Positions 18,772 to 27,248 of a stretch of 64,000 bases of DNA are shown piece by piece. Each line of letters begins with the position of its first letter. Position 1 is the stretch's first letter. The DNA is from Armatimonadota bacterium (GTDB taxonomy: Bacteria > Armatimonadota > DTGP01 > JAKQQT01): contig DASXVS010000016.1 in the NCBI GenBank assembly GCA_036504095.1, positions 1 through 64,000 on the forward strand, written 5' to 3'. The notes under the pieces are model-generated. The model was not told where the DNA came from, ran no database searches, and worked only from the letters and a program-made list of their open reading frames with translations. The position numbers and the translations under genes were made by a program.

Positions 18772-20387
18772 TGGGATACCCACGAGCACTTGAAGTACTA
18801 GTTGTTGAAGATGAGCAAAAGGCAAAGGCTGCGTATGAGGCAATGTTTGAGAGGCTTCGCGGCAAAGGCGCCGACTTGCACTGTCGGTACGCCTTCTGCC
18901 TTCAAGACGCGGTCGAGGCCTTGGCATCCGAAACCGCATTCCATTTGGTGATTTTGGACCTGCTGATACCGGATCACCCCGGACACCCGCCGCCCACGGT
19001 TGTGGAGAACGGGCTCATGGTGTTGGACCTCTGTGCCAACCGGGACGCCTATCCCGTTCCCGTCCTGCTGGTAATCAGCGGCCACCTCGACCAAGCGCGC
19101 CAGACGGAGCTACAATCGCGCGTCCTAAGCGGGTTTTCGTTTGGAAGAGTTCTCGCCAAAGGCGTAGGCTTGGACGACGACTTGGAGACGGCGGTACGAA
19201 ACGCGCACCGCTATACCGACGTGGGCATTCACTTGCGAAACGGTGGATCGTTCACGTATCCTACGTTGTCGCCTCGCGACGACGATCTGCTCCGGCGCTG
19301 TGTACTCGACCAATCAGGCTGTTCAGGCGTGGACGTAGAGTGGTGGTCGGCGGAAAGCTGTTCCCCCACGTGCCAGGAGGCCCGCGGCGCGGGGTGGACA
19401 AAGGTCCTGATGGGAAAGTTCGTACTGGATGACGGAGCCGGTATGTCCCGCCCCACTTTTTTCAAGCTCTGGCCCTCTGACGGCGCAGAATCAGTCTTCC
19501 GCGCCGCCGACGTGATGCAGCACAAATTGGGGCACATCAACATCCGGTCCAAGTGTTCGTCAGGTACTGCTGCTGTTCTCGTAACGGAGAAGGTCGGCGA
19601 GGAGTCTGGTCGCCCCACCTCTTTGGCGTCGTTTCTCATGCGTGATCCATCATCAACCTTACCGTTCCTGCCTGGGATCGTCGACGATGTTTGCAGCCAA
19701 ACCGATAGACTCGGGACTGAGTCACCCGATGAGCTGCCCATCGCATCCATCTTATGGTCTTGGCACGATCTTGAACGGATCCGCAACCAGTACGAGAAGC
19801 ATAGTTGTCCGCCGCCGGCTCTCGATCCGACGCTCTTTTCAGATCCGGCCGAGGTATACGATACTCTACGATTGCAGCAGACACCCATTCGCCTAGCGCG
19901 CCAGTCATGTATCCACGGAGACCTCAACATCACGAACATTGCGCTCGATGTCGGTGCGAAGGTGGTTCGCGGCTATATCTTTGACGCTGCTGCGTTCGGC
20001 GGAGGCTTCAGCGGGTGGGATCTGGCCACGCTGGAGGTTACAACTCTTCTGCACTCAGTAGGCTCTCTTGACGAAGGACTGGTTGAATACTGCGGGTCCT
20101 TCTACAATCAGGCGTTACCGGCGGATCTGGGGTTCGTTCGAGAGGATGCCACTTCGCGCCAGCGCAATTCCGCGAGTCTGGTTTACGAGATCCGCCAACG
20201 AGTTCTTGAGCGCGTCAGTCCGGAAGTATATGCACTGATGGTTTTCGATAATGCGCTCATGCAACTGGGCGGGCTGGACTTCCAGGTGTCGCGGAACAAG
20301 ATCACTTTGCCCTCTGACGCCGCGTTGTTGGCGGCGCTAGCGGCTGGGTGGCTCATCCGCGTTTCACCGCAATGGTTCGCGAAGTAA
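18771..20387 (+). CDS. Response-regulator receiver fused to an APH-like kinase domain
   Basis: A protein of 538 residues. Residues 1-150 are a canonical receiver: acidic cluster E13-D14-E15, phospho-acceptor D63 in VILDLLIPD, S103 in VISGH and K130 in VLAKG. The remainder resembles the aminoglycoside-phosphotransferase/kinase-like fold: HGDLNITN with H382, D384 and N389 as a catalytic loop, then FDAAAFGGGFSGWDLATLE with a candidate metal-binding Asp. No DNA-binding domain is visible, so the output of phosphorylation would be an enzymatic phosphotransfer instead of transcription. The ATG overlaps the TGA of the histidine kinase gene by one base and has GGAGG 5 bases upstream. The receiver is near certain; the kinase assignment rests on the catalytic-loop motif. 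Confidence 0.75.
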   Translation: MGYPRALEVLVVEDEQKAKAAYEAMFERLRGKGADLHCRYAFCLQDAVEALASETAFHLVILDLLIPDHPGHPPPTVVENGLMVLDLCANRDAYPVPVLLVISGHLDQARQTELQSRVLSGFSFGRVLAKGVGLDDDLETAVRNAHRYTDVGIHLRNGGSFTYPTLSPRDDDLLRRCVLDQSGCSGVDVEWWSAESCSPTCQEARGAGWTKVLMGKFVLDDGAGMSRPTFFKLWPSDGAESVFRAADVMQHKLGHINIRSKCSSGTAAVLVTEKVGEESGRPTSLASFLMRDPSSTLPFLPGIVDDVCSQTDRLGTESPDELPIASILWSWHDLERIRNQYEKHSCPPPALDPTLFSDPAEVYDTLRLQQTPIRLARQSCIHGDLNITNIALDVGAKVVRGYIFDAAAFGGGFSGWDLATLEVTTLLHSVGSLDEGLVEYCGSFYNQALPADLGFVREDATSRQRNSASLVYEIRQRVLERVSPEVYALMVFDNALMQLGGLDFQVSRNKITLPSDAALLAALAAGWLIRVSPQWFAK

Positions 20388-20614
20388 TGCGCACGCCAGG
20401 CGTCCGAGATCGCCCTGAGCCAGCGGGTCAATGCGGCAGGCCAGAATCCGCGAATGCGCCCCAGAATCCCCGGCGGAGCACGCGTCCCGATGATGGTCTT
20501 GAATTCTGAAAGGAAAAGACAGGGGACGGCGCGCGGCCGCCCCCTCGGGAAGTACGTCGTGGACGCACCGTCTTGCACCTTGCCGGGCGCGATGCGTCAT
20601 TCGCGCATGCGTAG

Positions 20615-21019
20615 TCAGCCGCGGTCGACCTCCGCCGCAGCCGCCACCAGGCGGGCGCTCACTCGCAGGACCTCGGAGTCAGCCTGGACGGCGGAGCGCT
20701 CGCGCTTCAGGCCCGACAGTTCGGTCAGGAGCCGCTGGCATTCGGAATCCTCGGCGATCTCCTGCTCGATAAGGGCCTTCCGTGCCATGTCGTTCGTGGC
20801 CAAGGGCTTGTTGTCCGAGCCGCGCCGGTCGACTACGTCTGCCGCGATGTAGGCACAGCGGACGGCGTATTCGCGTTCGAGGCCAAGGATTCTCGTGTCG
20901 AGCCTGCCCGTCTCGCTGAGCGCCCTGTGGAGCGCTATCGGCACCGACTTCACCGCCGCCGGAAGAGGCAGTCCCTCCAGAACGGCGGAGATCGGCGTCA
21001 TATCATTCGTGTTCGCCAT
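20615..21019 (-). CDS. Small helical protein of an accessory gene cluster, function unknown
   Basis: A protein of 134 residues starting at the ATG at 21,017-21,019, which has AGGAGAAG before it. It is charged and helical, with a heptad-like C-terminal half rich in Glu, Leu, Ala and Arg that could form a coiled coil, and has no cysteines suggestive of metal binding. I do not recognise a family. It is the last gene of a minus-strand run of phage/plasmid-like genes (23,129 down to 20,615), directly downstream of the Rad52-like gene. Confidence 0.6.
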   Translation of the reverse strand: MANTNDMTPISAVLEGLPLPAAVKSVPIALHRALSETGRLDTRILGLEREYAVRCAYIAADVVDRRGSDNKPLATNDMARKALIEQEIAEDSECQRLLTELSGLKRERSAVQADSEVLRVSARLVAAAAEVDRG

Positions 21020-21044
21020 TTTGCTTCTCCTTGCGATACCGGCA

Positions 21045-21557
21045 TCACGCCGCCACCGCCTGCTGCTGATGCTTCGGGCAGAGAGGTCGCCCGAACTTGG
21101 CAACGCTCAGGTCGCGCTGTCCCTTGGTAAGGAACCGGCCGCACTGGTCGCACTCGGTGCTGCCATTGGATTCGGACCGCTCAGCGCGATAGCCGTTGCC
21201 GTTCGCACGCGGGGCGTCGACTAGCCGCTCGCCCTCGTCAAACTCGGGGGCAAACTGGGTGCCGTATCCGAGCACGCCGAGTGCCCGGCCGATTGCGCCG
21301 GTGGACGCCTTCTCCACGAAGTCTGCGAAGTTCGCGGCGCTCTCCATCTTCACGCCGGCGGCCAGGAGCCGGCCCTGCTCGTTGGTAACCGCTGCGGAGA
21401 AGACAGCAATACCGCGCTGCAGGTCGAGTTCGACGACCTGGGTATCGATGCCGAAGTCCGGGTGTTCCTCACGGAACCACACCAGACGGAACGCGACCGG
21501 CAGGTACTCCCGGCCGCCCTGCACCCTGATGAGGTGTTTCCTCACGTCAAATGCCAT
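21045..21557 (-). CDS. Putative Rad52-like single-strand annealing protein with C-terminal zinc ribbon
   Basis: A protein of 170 residues. The N-terminal 115 residues (VRKHLIRVQGGREYLPVAFR, WFREEHPDFGI, then ADFVEKASTGAIGRALGVLG and YGTQFAPE) match the pattern of phage or mobile-element Rad52/Sak-like annealing proteins, in which the GAIGRAL helix is the most conserved part. A linker leads to a C-terminal CxxC...C zinc-binding segment (ECDQCGRFL, then PLCPKH). The start is set by GGAGG before the ATG at 21,555-21,557. It sits in a cluster with a DUF932 protein, a combination common on plasmids and prophages. Function would be homologous strand annealing in replication or repair of a mobile element; the family call is from motif memory. 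Confidence 0.55.
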   Translation of the reverse strand: MAFDVRKHLIRVQGGREYLPVAFRLVWFREEHPDFGIDTQVVELDLQRGIAVFSAAVTNEQGRLLAAGVKMESAANFADFVEKASTGAIGRALGVLGYGTQFAPEFDEGERLVDAPRANGNGYRAERSESNGSTECDQCGRFLTKGQRDLSVAKFGRPLCPKHQQQAVAA

Positions 21558-21561
21558 CTTG

Positions 21562-21759
21562 CTATTCCTCCAATTCCTCATACTCGCGGAACCGCAGGCA
21601 TCCGCACCCTTGCTCGGTGCACGCCAACTGGTTCCTTTTCGTGTCGTTTTCGTGCCGTTCGTCGGTGTGCCCGCACAGGCACGTCCGTGGAAGCGCCACG
21701 GCCTTTGCGGACTTTGGCCGTTTCAGGCCGGGGCTCTGCGTCGCTGTCTGATCTGCCAT
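21562..21759 (-). CDS. Small putative zinc-binding protein (65 residues)
   Basis: The gene starts at an ATG at 21,757-21,759. It encodes a basic, Pro-containing N-terminus and a cysteine-rich C-terminus with CLCGHTDERH and CTEQGCGCLRF, which could hold one zinc ion, and ends in an acidic EEYEELEE-like tail (YEELEE). It ends 4 bases before the annealing-protein start and lies wholly within the 3' half of the next upstream gene in another frame. The orderly Cys/His pattern and operon position favour a real gene; the ribosome-binding site is weak. Function unknown. Confidence 0.5.
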   Translation of the reverse strand: MADQTATQSPGLKRPKSAKAVALPRTCLCGHTDERHENDTKRNQLACTEQGCGCLRFREYEELEE

Positions 21760-21940
21760 AGGGGATCCGTTTCCTGTGGACAATTCTGAAGTAGCGCTGG
21801 CCGGCGTTTCCGTGGACTTCGCCGATTGCATCGAGCACGGCGGCGAGGCCCTGGTCTTCGATGCAGGCCAGCATGATGTCGTAGAGCTGTAAGGGGTAGT
21901 CGGCCAGGTGCTCGCGCACCACGGCGACAATGCGCTCCAT
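21578..21940 (-). CDS. Small protein of unknown function, 3' part overlapping the zinc-protein gene
   Basis: The ATG at 21,938-21,940 has GGAGGG at good spacing. The first 60 residues (MERIVAVVREHLADYPLQLY, then ACIEDQGLAAVLDAIGEV) look like a compact helical domain. The rest becomes Arg/Pro-rich and runs through the zinc-protein ORF in another frame, so the native protein may once have ended earlier, or the two genes overlap as in compact phage genomes. No family recognised. Confidence 0.45.
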   Translation of the reverse strand: MERIVAVVREHLADYPLQLYDIMLACIEDQGLAAVLDAIGEVHGNAGQRYFRIVHRKRIPYGRSDSDAEPRPETAKVRKGRGASTDVPVRAHRRTARKRHEKEPVGVHRARVRMPAVPRV

Positions 21941-21974
21941 GCTGGTCCCTCCAATCAGAGCGAGCGGTATGGGA

Positions 21975-23129
21975 TCAGGCCGCGAGAATGTCGCGTGCTT
22001 CGGAGGGAGTGAGGCTGAGGATCCGGCCGCCAATCGCTTCGAGTTCAGTGGCGCGGTCGTAGTCTTTAAGCGTAGAAGCAGCGGCGGTGACGGCGTTACT
22101 GAGGCCCCACATGCTGAGGTCCGCGCCCTCGATCAGGTTCCTAAGGACGGCGTCCTTCTCGTGCTGGATCAGGCCGAACCTCCGGGCCGTTGCCTCGACG
22201 CCCTTCTCGACACTTCCCGTGATCCTGACCTCCGTGGATTCCTGCATACGCGCCGTGAACTCCCGGAATCGGGTTTCGTCCAGGGCGTCGGCGATGTGGT
22301 CCCTGAGCTTGAGAAGCCGGGCCCTGGCGTCGGCGACGCGGGTGTCGGAGCGGTAGATACCGCCGTCCTCGTCGGACTGGAGGGTCTTTCCGAGGTGGCG
22401 CTGACGGTAGGCGTCCTCCCGAATCAGGCCGTTGGTGCAGACGAGCACGCAGACGTACTGCTGGACGATGAGGGAGCCCAAGCCCACCTCGCTGTTCATC
22501 AGGACGAACCCGGCCCGCACGACCTGCGGCTCCTTCAGGTAGCCGTTGCCGTTTCCCAACCGGATGATGGCCTCCAGCGCCGGGCTTATCACCTTCAGGT
22601 AGAGCCGGCGCTCCGTCACCTCGCACGATACGACGGTCTCGGGGGAAAGTCCGGCTTCCAGGAGGATCCTGGCCACGACGGTGAAGACGTCGATGTTGTC
22701 GATATCGGGATTAAAGCTGTCAGAGAGAAAGGCGCGGGCCTTCCCGTCCAATGTCCGCACGAGGCGCCGTTCGGTCCCCTTCCCCATCATCAGGGTGTTG
22801 ACCATCACGTCAAAGAGCGGGGTGTCCGGTTCTTCGTAGCTACCTCGCAGATCGTCGTGGCCATTCACGCCGTCGACGGGGATCCTGAGGGTACTGGTCT
22901 CACCCCGCAGCCTGTCGTAGAAGGCCTTGGGAATGCCGAGATAGTCGGCGATCTGTCCGTGAGCGATCTCGGCCAGCTGGTAGTCCTGTCCGGCCTCGTC
23001 GAGGACCAGGCGGCTCACGCCGTTGCTTCTGAGGCACATCGCCTCCGCTTCGGCCAGGTAGTCCTGCTTGGCGTTGGCCTGTCGTTCGAGTTCCGCTGCC
23101 AGTTCGGGCAGCGGGCGTCCCTGTTTCAT
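21975..23129 (-). CDS. DUF932-family protein (plasmid/phage-associated)
   Basis: A protein of 384 residues from the ATG at 23,127-23,129, with GGAG upstream. Middle segments such as ARAFLSDSFNPDIDNIDVFT, a GLGSLIVQQYVCVLVCTNGL stretch and RQRHLGKT match the pattern of DUF932 proteins, which are found mostly on plasmids, prophages and integrative elements and have no settled function. It is the first gene of a minus-strand cluster with two small proteins, a Rad52-like protein and a coiled-coil protein. It is divergent from the gene at 23,336 across about 200 bases that should carry both promoters. Confidence 0.75.
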   Translation of the reverse strand: MKQGRPLPELAAELERQANAKQDYLAEAEAMCLRSNGVSRLVLDEAGQDYQLAEIAHGQIADYLGIPKAFYDRLRGETSTLRIPVDGVNGHDDLRGSYEEPDTPLFDVMVNTLMMGKGTERRLVRTLDGKARAFLSDSFNPDIDNIDVFTVVARILLEAGLSPETVVSCEVTERRLYLKVISPALEAIIRLGNGNGYLKEPQVVRAGFVLMNSEVGLGSLIVQQYVCVLVCTNGLIREDAYRQRHLGKTLQSDEDGGIYRSDTRVADARARLLKLRDHIADALDETRFREFTARMQESTEVRITGSVEKGVEATARRFGLIQHEKDAVLRNLIEGADLSMWGLSNAVTAAASTLKDYDRATELEAIGGRILSLTPSEARDILAA

Positions 23130-23335
23130 ACGCTGTCTCCTTGTCAAAGAGCGGGGATTGCGGCCCGAGGGCCGGTGCTCTTACCGGGACAGCGTACGTC
23201 GGCGGTACCTGGGGTGCAACAGACGTTGCGCCGCGGCAACTGGCCGTCGCTCAGCGCTACTGGCGCGCCGGTGCGCTTTCTGTTGTACTGAACTTGCCCT
23301 GGCATTGCCATTCGAAGGTGAAAGGAGGTCGCACG

Positions 23336-23911
23336 ATGCTATGGGAGGAGGCCTTCCGAAAGGGAGGCGACGGATCGGTCACCGTCGCGGTGATCGAGAT
23401 CGTCTTCGTTGCGGAACCGGCGCACAGGCGCGGCAAGAGGGACGCGCCCTCCGGGCAGGCGAAGATCCTGACGGTTGCCACCGTGTGCTGTGGCCGATGG
23501 AAAGACATCCTCGTTGCCCTCGCCGCAGACAAGCCGTACTCCATCAGCCGCGATCCGGCCTATCCCTCAATGCTGGCACCCACCAGCCGCCGAGACGAGC
23601 CCGCCGCGAGAGAACCCGGAGCCGGCGACGAGCCGCTAGTCAGCGCCCGCGAGGCACGCGAGGCTGCCGCGGGAGAACCCGGCGACGGAGAACTGCCAAT
23701 CAGCGACGGCCAGGCGGAGACGGAGCTCCTTCGCGGCCGCGCGGTCGAACTGACGGTGACGACGCCGGCGGCGGAGTACGCGCACCTCCCGGGCCACGAG
23801 TACTACGCCCGGCTCTACCCGCGGCATTTCGTCGTCCTGCCGGCAATCGCGAGGGACGTTCCGCCGTCCCCGGCACCCAATCCCACCGCTCCGGCTGCCA
23901 CTGCCGGCTGA
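23336..23911 (+). CDS. Hypothetical protein with disordered central region
   Basis: A protein of 191 residues starting at an ATG with AAAGGAGG 7 bases upstream, one of the strongest ribosome-binding sites in the window. The N-terminal 80 residues alternate beta-like segments (SVTVAVIEIVFV, KILTVATVCCG), a middle Ala/Glu/Pro/Gly-rich part is probably disordered, and a second structured part has YAHLPGHEYYARLYPRHFVV. I do not recognise it. It is divergent from the DUF932 gene and followed by a strong terminator, so it is a single-gene unit. Confidence 0.55.
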   Translation: MLWEEAFRKGGDGSVTVAVIEIVFVAEPAHRRGKRDAPSGQAKILTVATVCCGRWKDILVALAADKPYSISRDPAYPSMLAPTSRRDEPAAREPGAGDEPLVSAREAREAAAGEPGDGELPISDGQAETELLRGRAVELTVTTPAAEYAHLPGHEYYARLYPRHFVVLPAIARDVPPSPAPNPTAPAATAG

Positions 23912-23923
23912 CGCGAGCACACT

Positions 23924-23955
23924 GGCGCCCCGAGCTTCCGGGGCGCCCTTCTTTC
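23924..23955 (+). terminator. Rho-independent terminator
   Basis: A perfect 9-bp stem GGCGCCCCG / CGGGGCGCC with a 6-base loop (AGCTTC) is followed by CTTCTTTC. It lies 12 bases after the stop of the plus-strand gene at 23,336 and faces the end of the minus-strand regulator gene that stops at 24,009. Confidence 0.8.
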
Positions 23956-24008
23956 GTCCCGACCATTTCGACACGCGCGCTTGGATCGCCCAAGACAGAC
24001 GGTCCAGG

Positions 24009-26954
24009 CTACGCGTCGTCTGTCAGCGCATCCCTTACCGCCTCGTCAAGCGGTCTCGCTGCACCGGCAGCAAACGCCGCAGCAAAGGCCTGTATACCGG
24101 TAGCCTCCTTGGCCTTCGCCACTGACGATTCCTGATCAGGAAGGTCCGAATCGGGAACCGGCACGCCGATTTTCGCGCGAAGCCTGTCCGCGGCACCGAA
24201 CAGCCATGCGGATCGATACCCACTGCGCCGTTCGGCAGCCAGGGAGGCAAGGTTCTCAAATACAGCCGCGACTCCGCGCTCATCCCCGGCGTTGTAGCGC
24301 CGTGTTAGCGCGTCGCTCAGCAGTGCTTGGCACCCATCCAGGTCCCCCGAGCGCATGAGATAGACCGCCAGGTTGTTGCTTGCGGTTGCCACTCCCGCCT
24401 CGTCACCCGCCTCACGGTAGTACTCAAGTGCCGAGACTCCGTACGTCCTGGCGCCGTCGAAGTTGCCCAGATTGGACTCCTGCCTGGCGAGGTTGTTCAG
24501 CGCCGCTGCGATCCCGCCGGCGCCCCCGATCTTCAGACGCAGGGACAGGCAGGCTTCGTGGTAGCGTCGGGAAAGCCGACTACGCCCGCGCGTATCCGCG
24601 AGAACGCCGAGGTTCCCGAGGGAGGAGGCAGCTATCCCTTCCAGGGAGAGCATTCGGGCAATGCGAAGCGCCCGGAGGTACGAGATCCGAGCCTCGCGAT
24701 AGTCGTGGGAAATGAACGCAAGTACGCCGAGGCAGTTGTAGGCCTTGGCCAAGGGCTTGGATCCTTCCAGCCCTTCCGCCTGCCGGAGGGCCGATCTCAA
24801 CTGGGCCCGACCCTCATCCAGCCACCCCCTCACAGACCAGAAGCCGGACAAGGAGGCCACGAGCTGTACCTGAGCGAGTCGGAACTCGGCTGGTTTCGGC
24901 CACGCCAGCGCGACGCGGATGTCTGGATATAGCCGGCTGACGCGCTCCAGTCCAGAGTCATATCGCGCCGCCTGGGCTCCGCCATACTCTCCCTCGACTG
25001 CGTGGCAGACGTGCTCAAAATGGCGCCGCCTCACGAGTTCCGCCTCCGCCGTGTCGTCGTGGTCGGGCCTCAGGCGCCGGCGGGCGAACTCGCGGACATA
25101 GGAAAGGAGTCGGAAGCGCCCATCCGTCGCAGTCCCGTGCTGCTGGACCAGCGACGCTTCGACCAGCCTCGCAAGCAGACGGGCTATGGGCCGCGATCCA
25201 ATCGCCCCGCGGTCCGGCGGGGATTGCGCACTTGTCCCGTCTCCGCAGACCGCCTCTGCGTCCGCCAGGGTCCAGTCAGACGCGAAGAACGAAACCCGGC
25301 GCAAGAGCGCCTGCGCTTCGGGTTCGTCGGCCAGAAGCTCGTAGCTCCAGGAGAGCATCTGGTCGAGGGATGCCTGGTGACCTCGCCCGCCTCGGTGCCG
25401 CGGAGAGAGCATATCAAACCACTCATCCCACCGAGCCGAAATCTCGGCCGCTGAGCCCAGGGTTCCTGCCAGCGACCCGGCCAGAACTGTGAGGTATGGA
25501 ATCCCATCCAGGGCACGACAGATCGAGTCGACGGATTCGGCGTCACTCTCCTCGATCCGGAACAAGAGGTTCGCCTTGCCGGCGGCTCCCTCAAAGATGC
25601 GCACGACCTCCGTATCGCGAAAAGCCGCGAGGTTATGCCACAAACCATCTGGTGGGAGTGGCAGCCCTGGCACGTAGACCGGCACCTCATCGCGCATTCC
25701 GACTGCCGACCTGCTTGTCGCGAGCAGAGACAGGCCCGTGCATGGCAGAAGCGCGTTGGCGACGGTGCGGCAGGCCGCGACGACGTGTTCGCAGTTGTCG
25801 AGGACAATCAGCAGGTTTCGTGTACGGGCGTACTCGCGGAGCGAATCAATCCGCGGGGCGTCCAGCGCTAGCGGAATTCCCACGGCCGACGCGATTTCCT
25901 CCGCCACGGTGTTCTCAAGGTCGAGGCCCGTGCCGTCCTCGAAGCCAACTTGGGAGAGGTCGACAAACCAGACGCCGTCCTCAAACTGCGGGATCAGTTC
26001 GTTCGACGCCAGAATGGCCAGTTCGGTCTTGCCCGAGCCGGGTGGCCCCCAGAGGGTCACCCGCCGCCGCCCGTCGAGACACATGTTCCACTGGATCCTG
26101 AGCCCTTCACTGGTCCTTCCGACAAAGCCCGCTAGGCCAGGCGGAAGGTAGGCCCGGCCTGAGTTTCGCCTCCGCTCGGCTGTCTCTCGACGCGAGTCGA
26201 CCTCGCTCGCGAGCTGAGTGATAGTGTCTGCTTTTGCGGATTTTGGCCAGCGCCGCTGTGCGCTCTCACAGGCGCGCGACGCTTGGGAGTACCGGTGAAG
26301 CGCGCAAAGCGTATCAACGAGCAATTCGTTGGCCGTCGTCGGAGGCGGAGTCTCAGTGCCCCACTGCTCCCACTCTCTTTCCGCTGCCCGTTGGAGGCAG
26401 GCAAGGGCTGGCTGGCAATCGCCTTCGGCCACCATCGCGGCCACGAATAGCCCGCAGCCGACGATGAAGCGGTTGTGTGCTTCAACTCGAGCGTTGCTCG
26501 CCCAACCGTCACGAATCCCAAGCAGGATTGGCCGATAGCTCTCCACGGCTTGCGCCAGGCTGCTTAGGTCACCTCGTTCGGCGCGGGCAATGTCGTCCTT
26601 GAATCGGCGGAGATCCACTTCGTCGCCGCTCAGATCGAGTGTTACCGCACTTTCTGGTGTTCTGACCAGTCGCCTCTCCCCAAGCGCCATCTTGAGTTGT
26701 GTCAGCGCTCTCCAGCGGTCGCCCGGCTTCTTGCCGAGGTGTTTCGCCAATTCATCGCTCTCGACAGGGCGTTGCGCCCGCAATGATAGTAACGCCAACG
26801 TGTCCCATCGGATTTCGCTCCTGCGGAGCGAGGCGATCGTCTGAGCGTCCTTCTCCCTGTCGTCTTCGCGCTCCGCGGCGGAGACGACATCGAAGGGTCC
26901 CATCAGGCCGAAGTGGAGCGGACCCTTGAGTTCGTCGAACCTTGTCATGGCCAT
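24009..26954 (-). CDS. AfsR-like regulator: SARP-type N-terminus, STAND ATPase, TPR repeats
   Basis: A protein of 981 residues from an ATG preceded by GGAGAAAC. The N-terminus starts with LHFGLMGPFDVV, as in SARP regulators, and continues as a winged-helix-like domain (about 40-120) and a helical BTAD-like domain (120-260). A STAND/NB-ARC ATPase follows with GPPGSGKTE near 300, VWFVDL, LLIVLDNCEHV near 385 and LLATSRS. The remainder, about 600-950, is a series of TPR-like repeats (KAYNCLGVLAFISHDYREAR and similar Asn/Ala/Tyr-spaced helices). Such proteins switch transcription on binding a ligand or partner. It is divergent from the small XRE gene at 27,249. The target is unknown; it may control the surrounding island. 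Confidence 0.8.
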   Translation of the reverse strand: MAMTRFDELKGPLHFGLMGPFDVVSAAEREDDREKDAQTIASLRRSEIRWDTLALLSLRAQRPVESDELAKHLGKKPGDRWRALTQLKMALGERRLVRTPESAVTLDLSGDEVDLRRFKDDIARAERGDLSSLAQAVESYRPILLGIRDGWASNARVEAHNRFIVGCGLFVAAMVAEGDCQPALACLQRAAEREWEQWGTETPPPTTANELLVDTLCALHRYSQASRACESAQRRWPKSAKADTITQLASEVDSRRETAERRRNSGRAYLPPGLAGFVGRTSEGLRIQWNMCLDGRRRVTLWGPPGSGKTELAILASNELIPQFEDGVWFVDLSQVGFEDGTGLDLENTVAEEIASAVGIPLALDAPRIDSLREYARTRNLLIVLDNCEHVVAACRTVANALLPCTGLSLLATSRSAVGMRDEVPVYVPGLPLPPDGLWHNLAAFRDTEVVRIFEGAAGKANLLFRIEESDAESVDSICRALDGIPYLTVLAGSLAGTLGSAAEISARWDEWFDMLSPRHRGGRGHQASLDQMLSWSYELLADEPEAQALLRRVSFFASDWTLADAEAVCGDGTSAQSPPDRGAIGSRPIARLLARLVEASLVQQHGTATDGRFRLLSYVREFARRRLRPDHDDTAEAELVRRRHFEHVCHAVEGEYGGAQAARYDSGLERVSRLYPDIRVALAWPKPAEFRLAQVQLVASLSGFWSVRGWLDEGRAQLRSALRQAEGLEGSKPLAKAYNCLGVLAFISHDYREARISYLRALRIARMLSLEGIAASSLGNLGVLADTRGRSRLSRRYHEACLSLRLKIGGAGGIAAALNNLARQESNLGNFDGARTYGVSALEYYREAGDEAGVATASNNLAVYLMRSGDLDGCQALLSDALTRRYNAGDERGVAAVFENLASLAAERRSGYRSAWLFGAADRLRAKIGVPVPDSDLPDQESSVAKAKEATGIQAFAAAFAAGAARPLDEAVRDALTDDA

Positions 26955-27248
26955 GTTTCTCCGGCCCTGCGTACGTGCATTTCCAACTTGCGATTTCTGC
27001 ACCCCATCTTGCGCGTCCGACGCTGGACGATGCGAAACAGAGGCGCCCTAACTTGAGTGTAGCCCGGCGGGTCTGGGGTGACGAACCCGAATCCAGCGAA
27101 CAGCGTGCAGGCCGACTCTTCGAAACGAGACATCAAACATGGTCTCTCGAGAGCGCGATTTGGATCAGCGAGAATTCACGGATCGCGCCTTCATACATTC
27201 GCCGGGCATTCCTGGCGGCATCACGCATCGGCGCAAAGGAGGGCTGTT

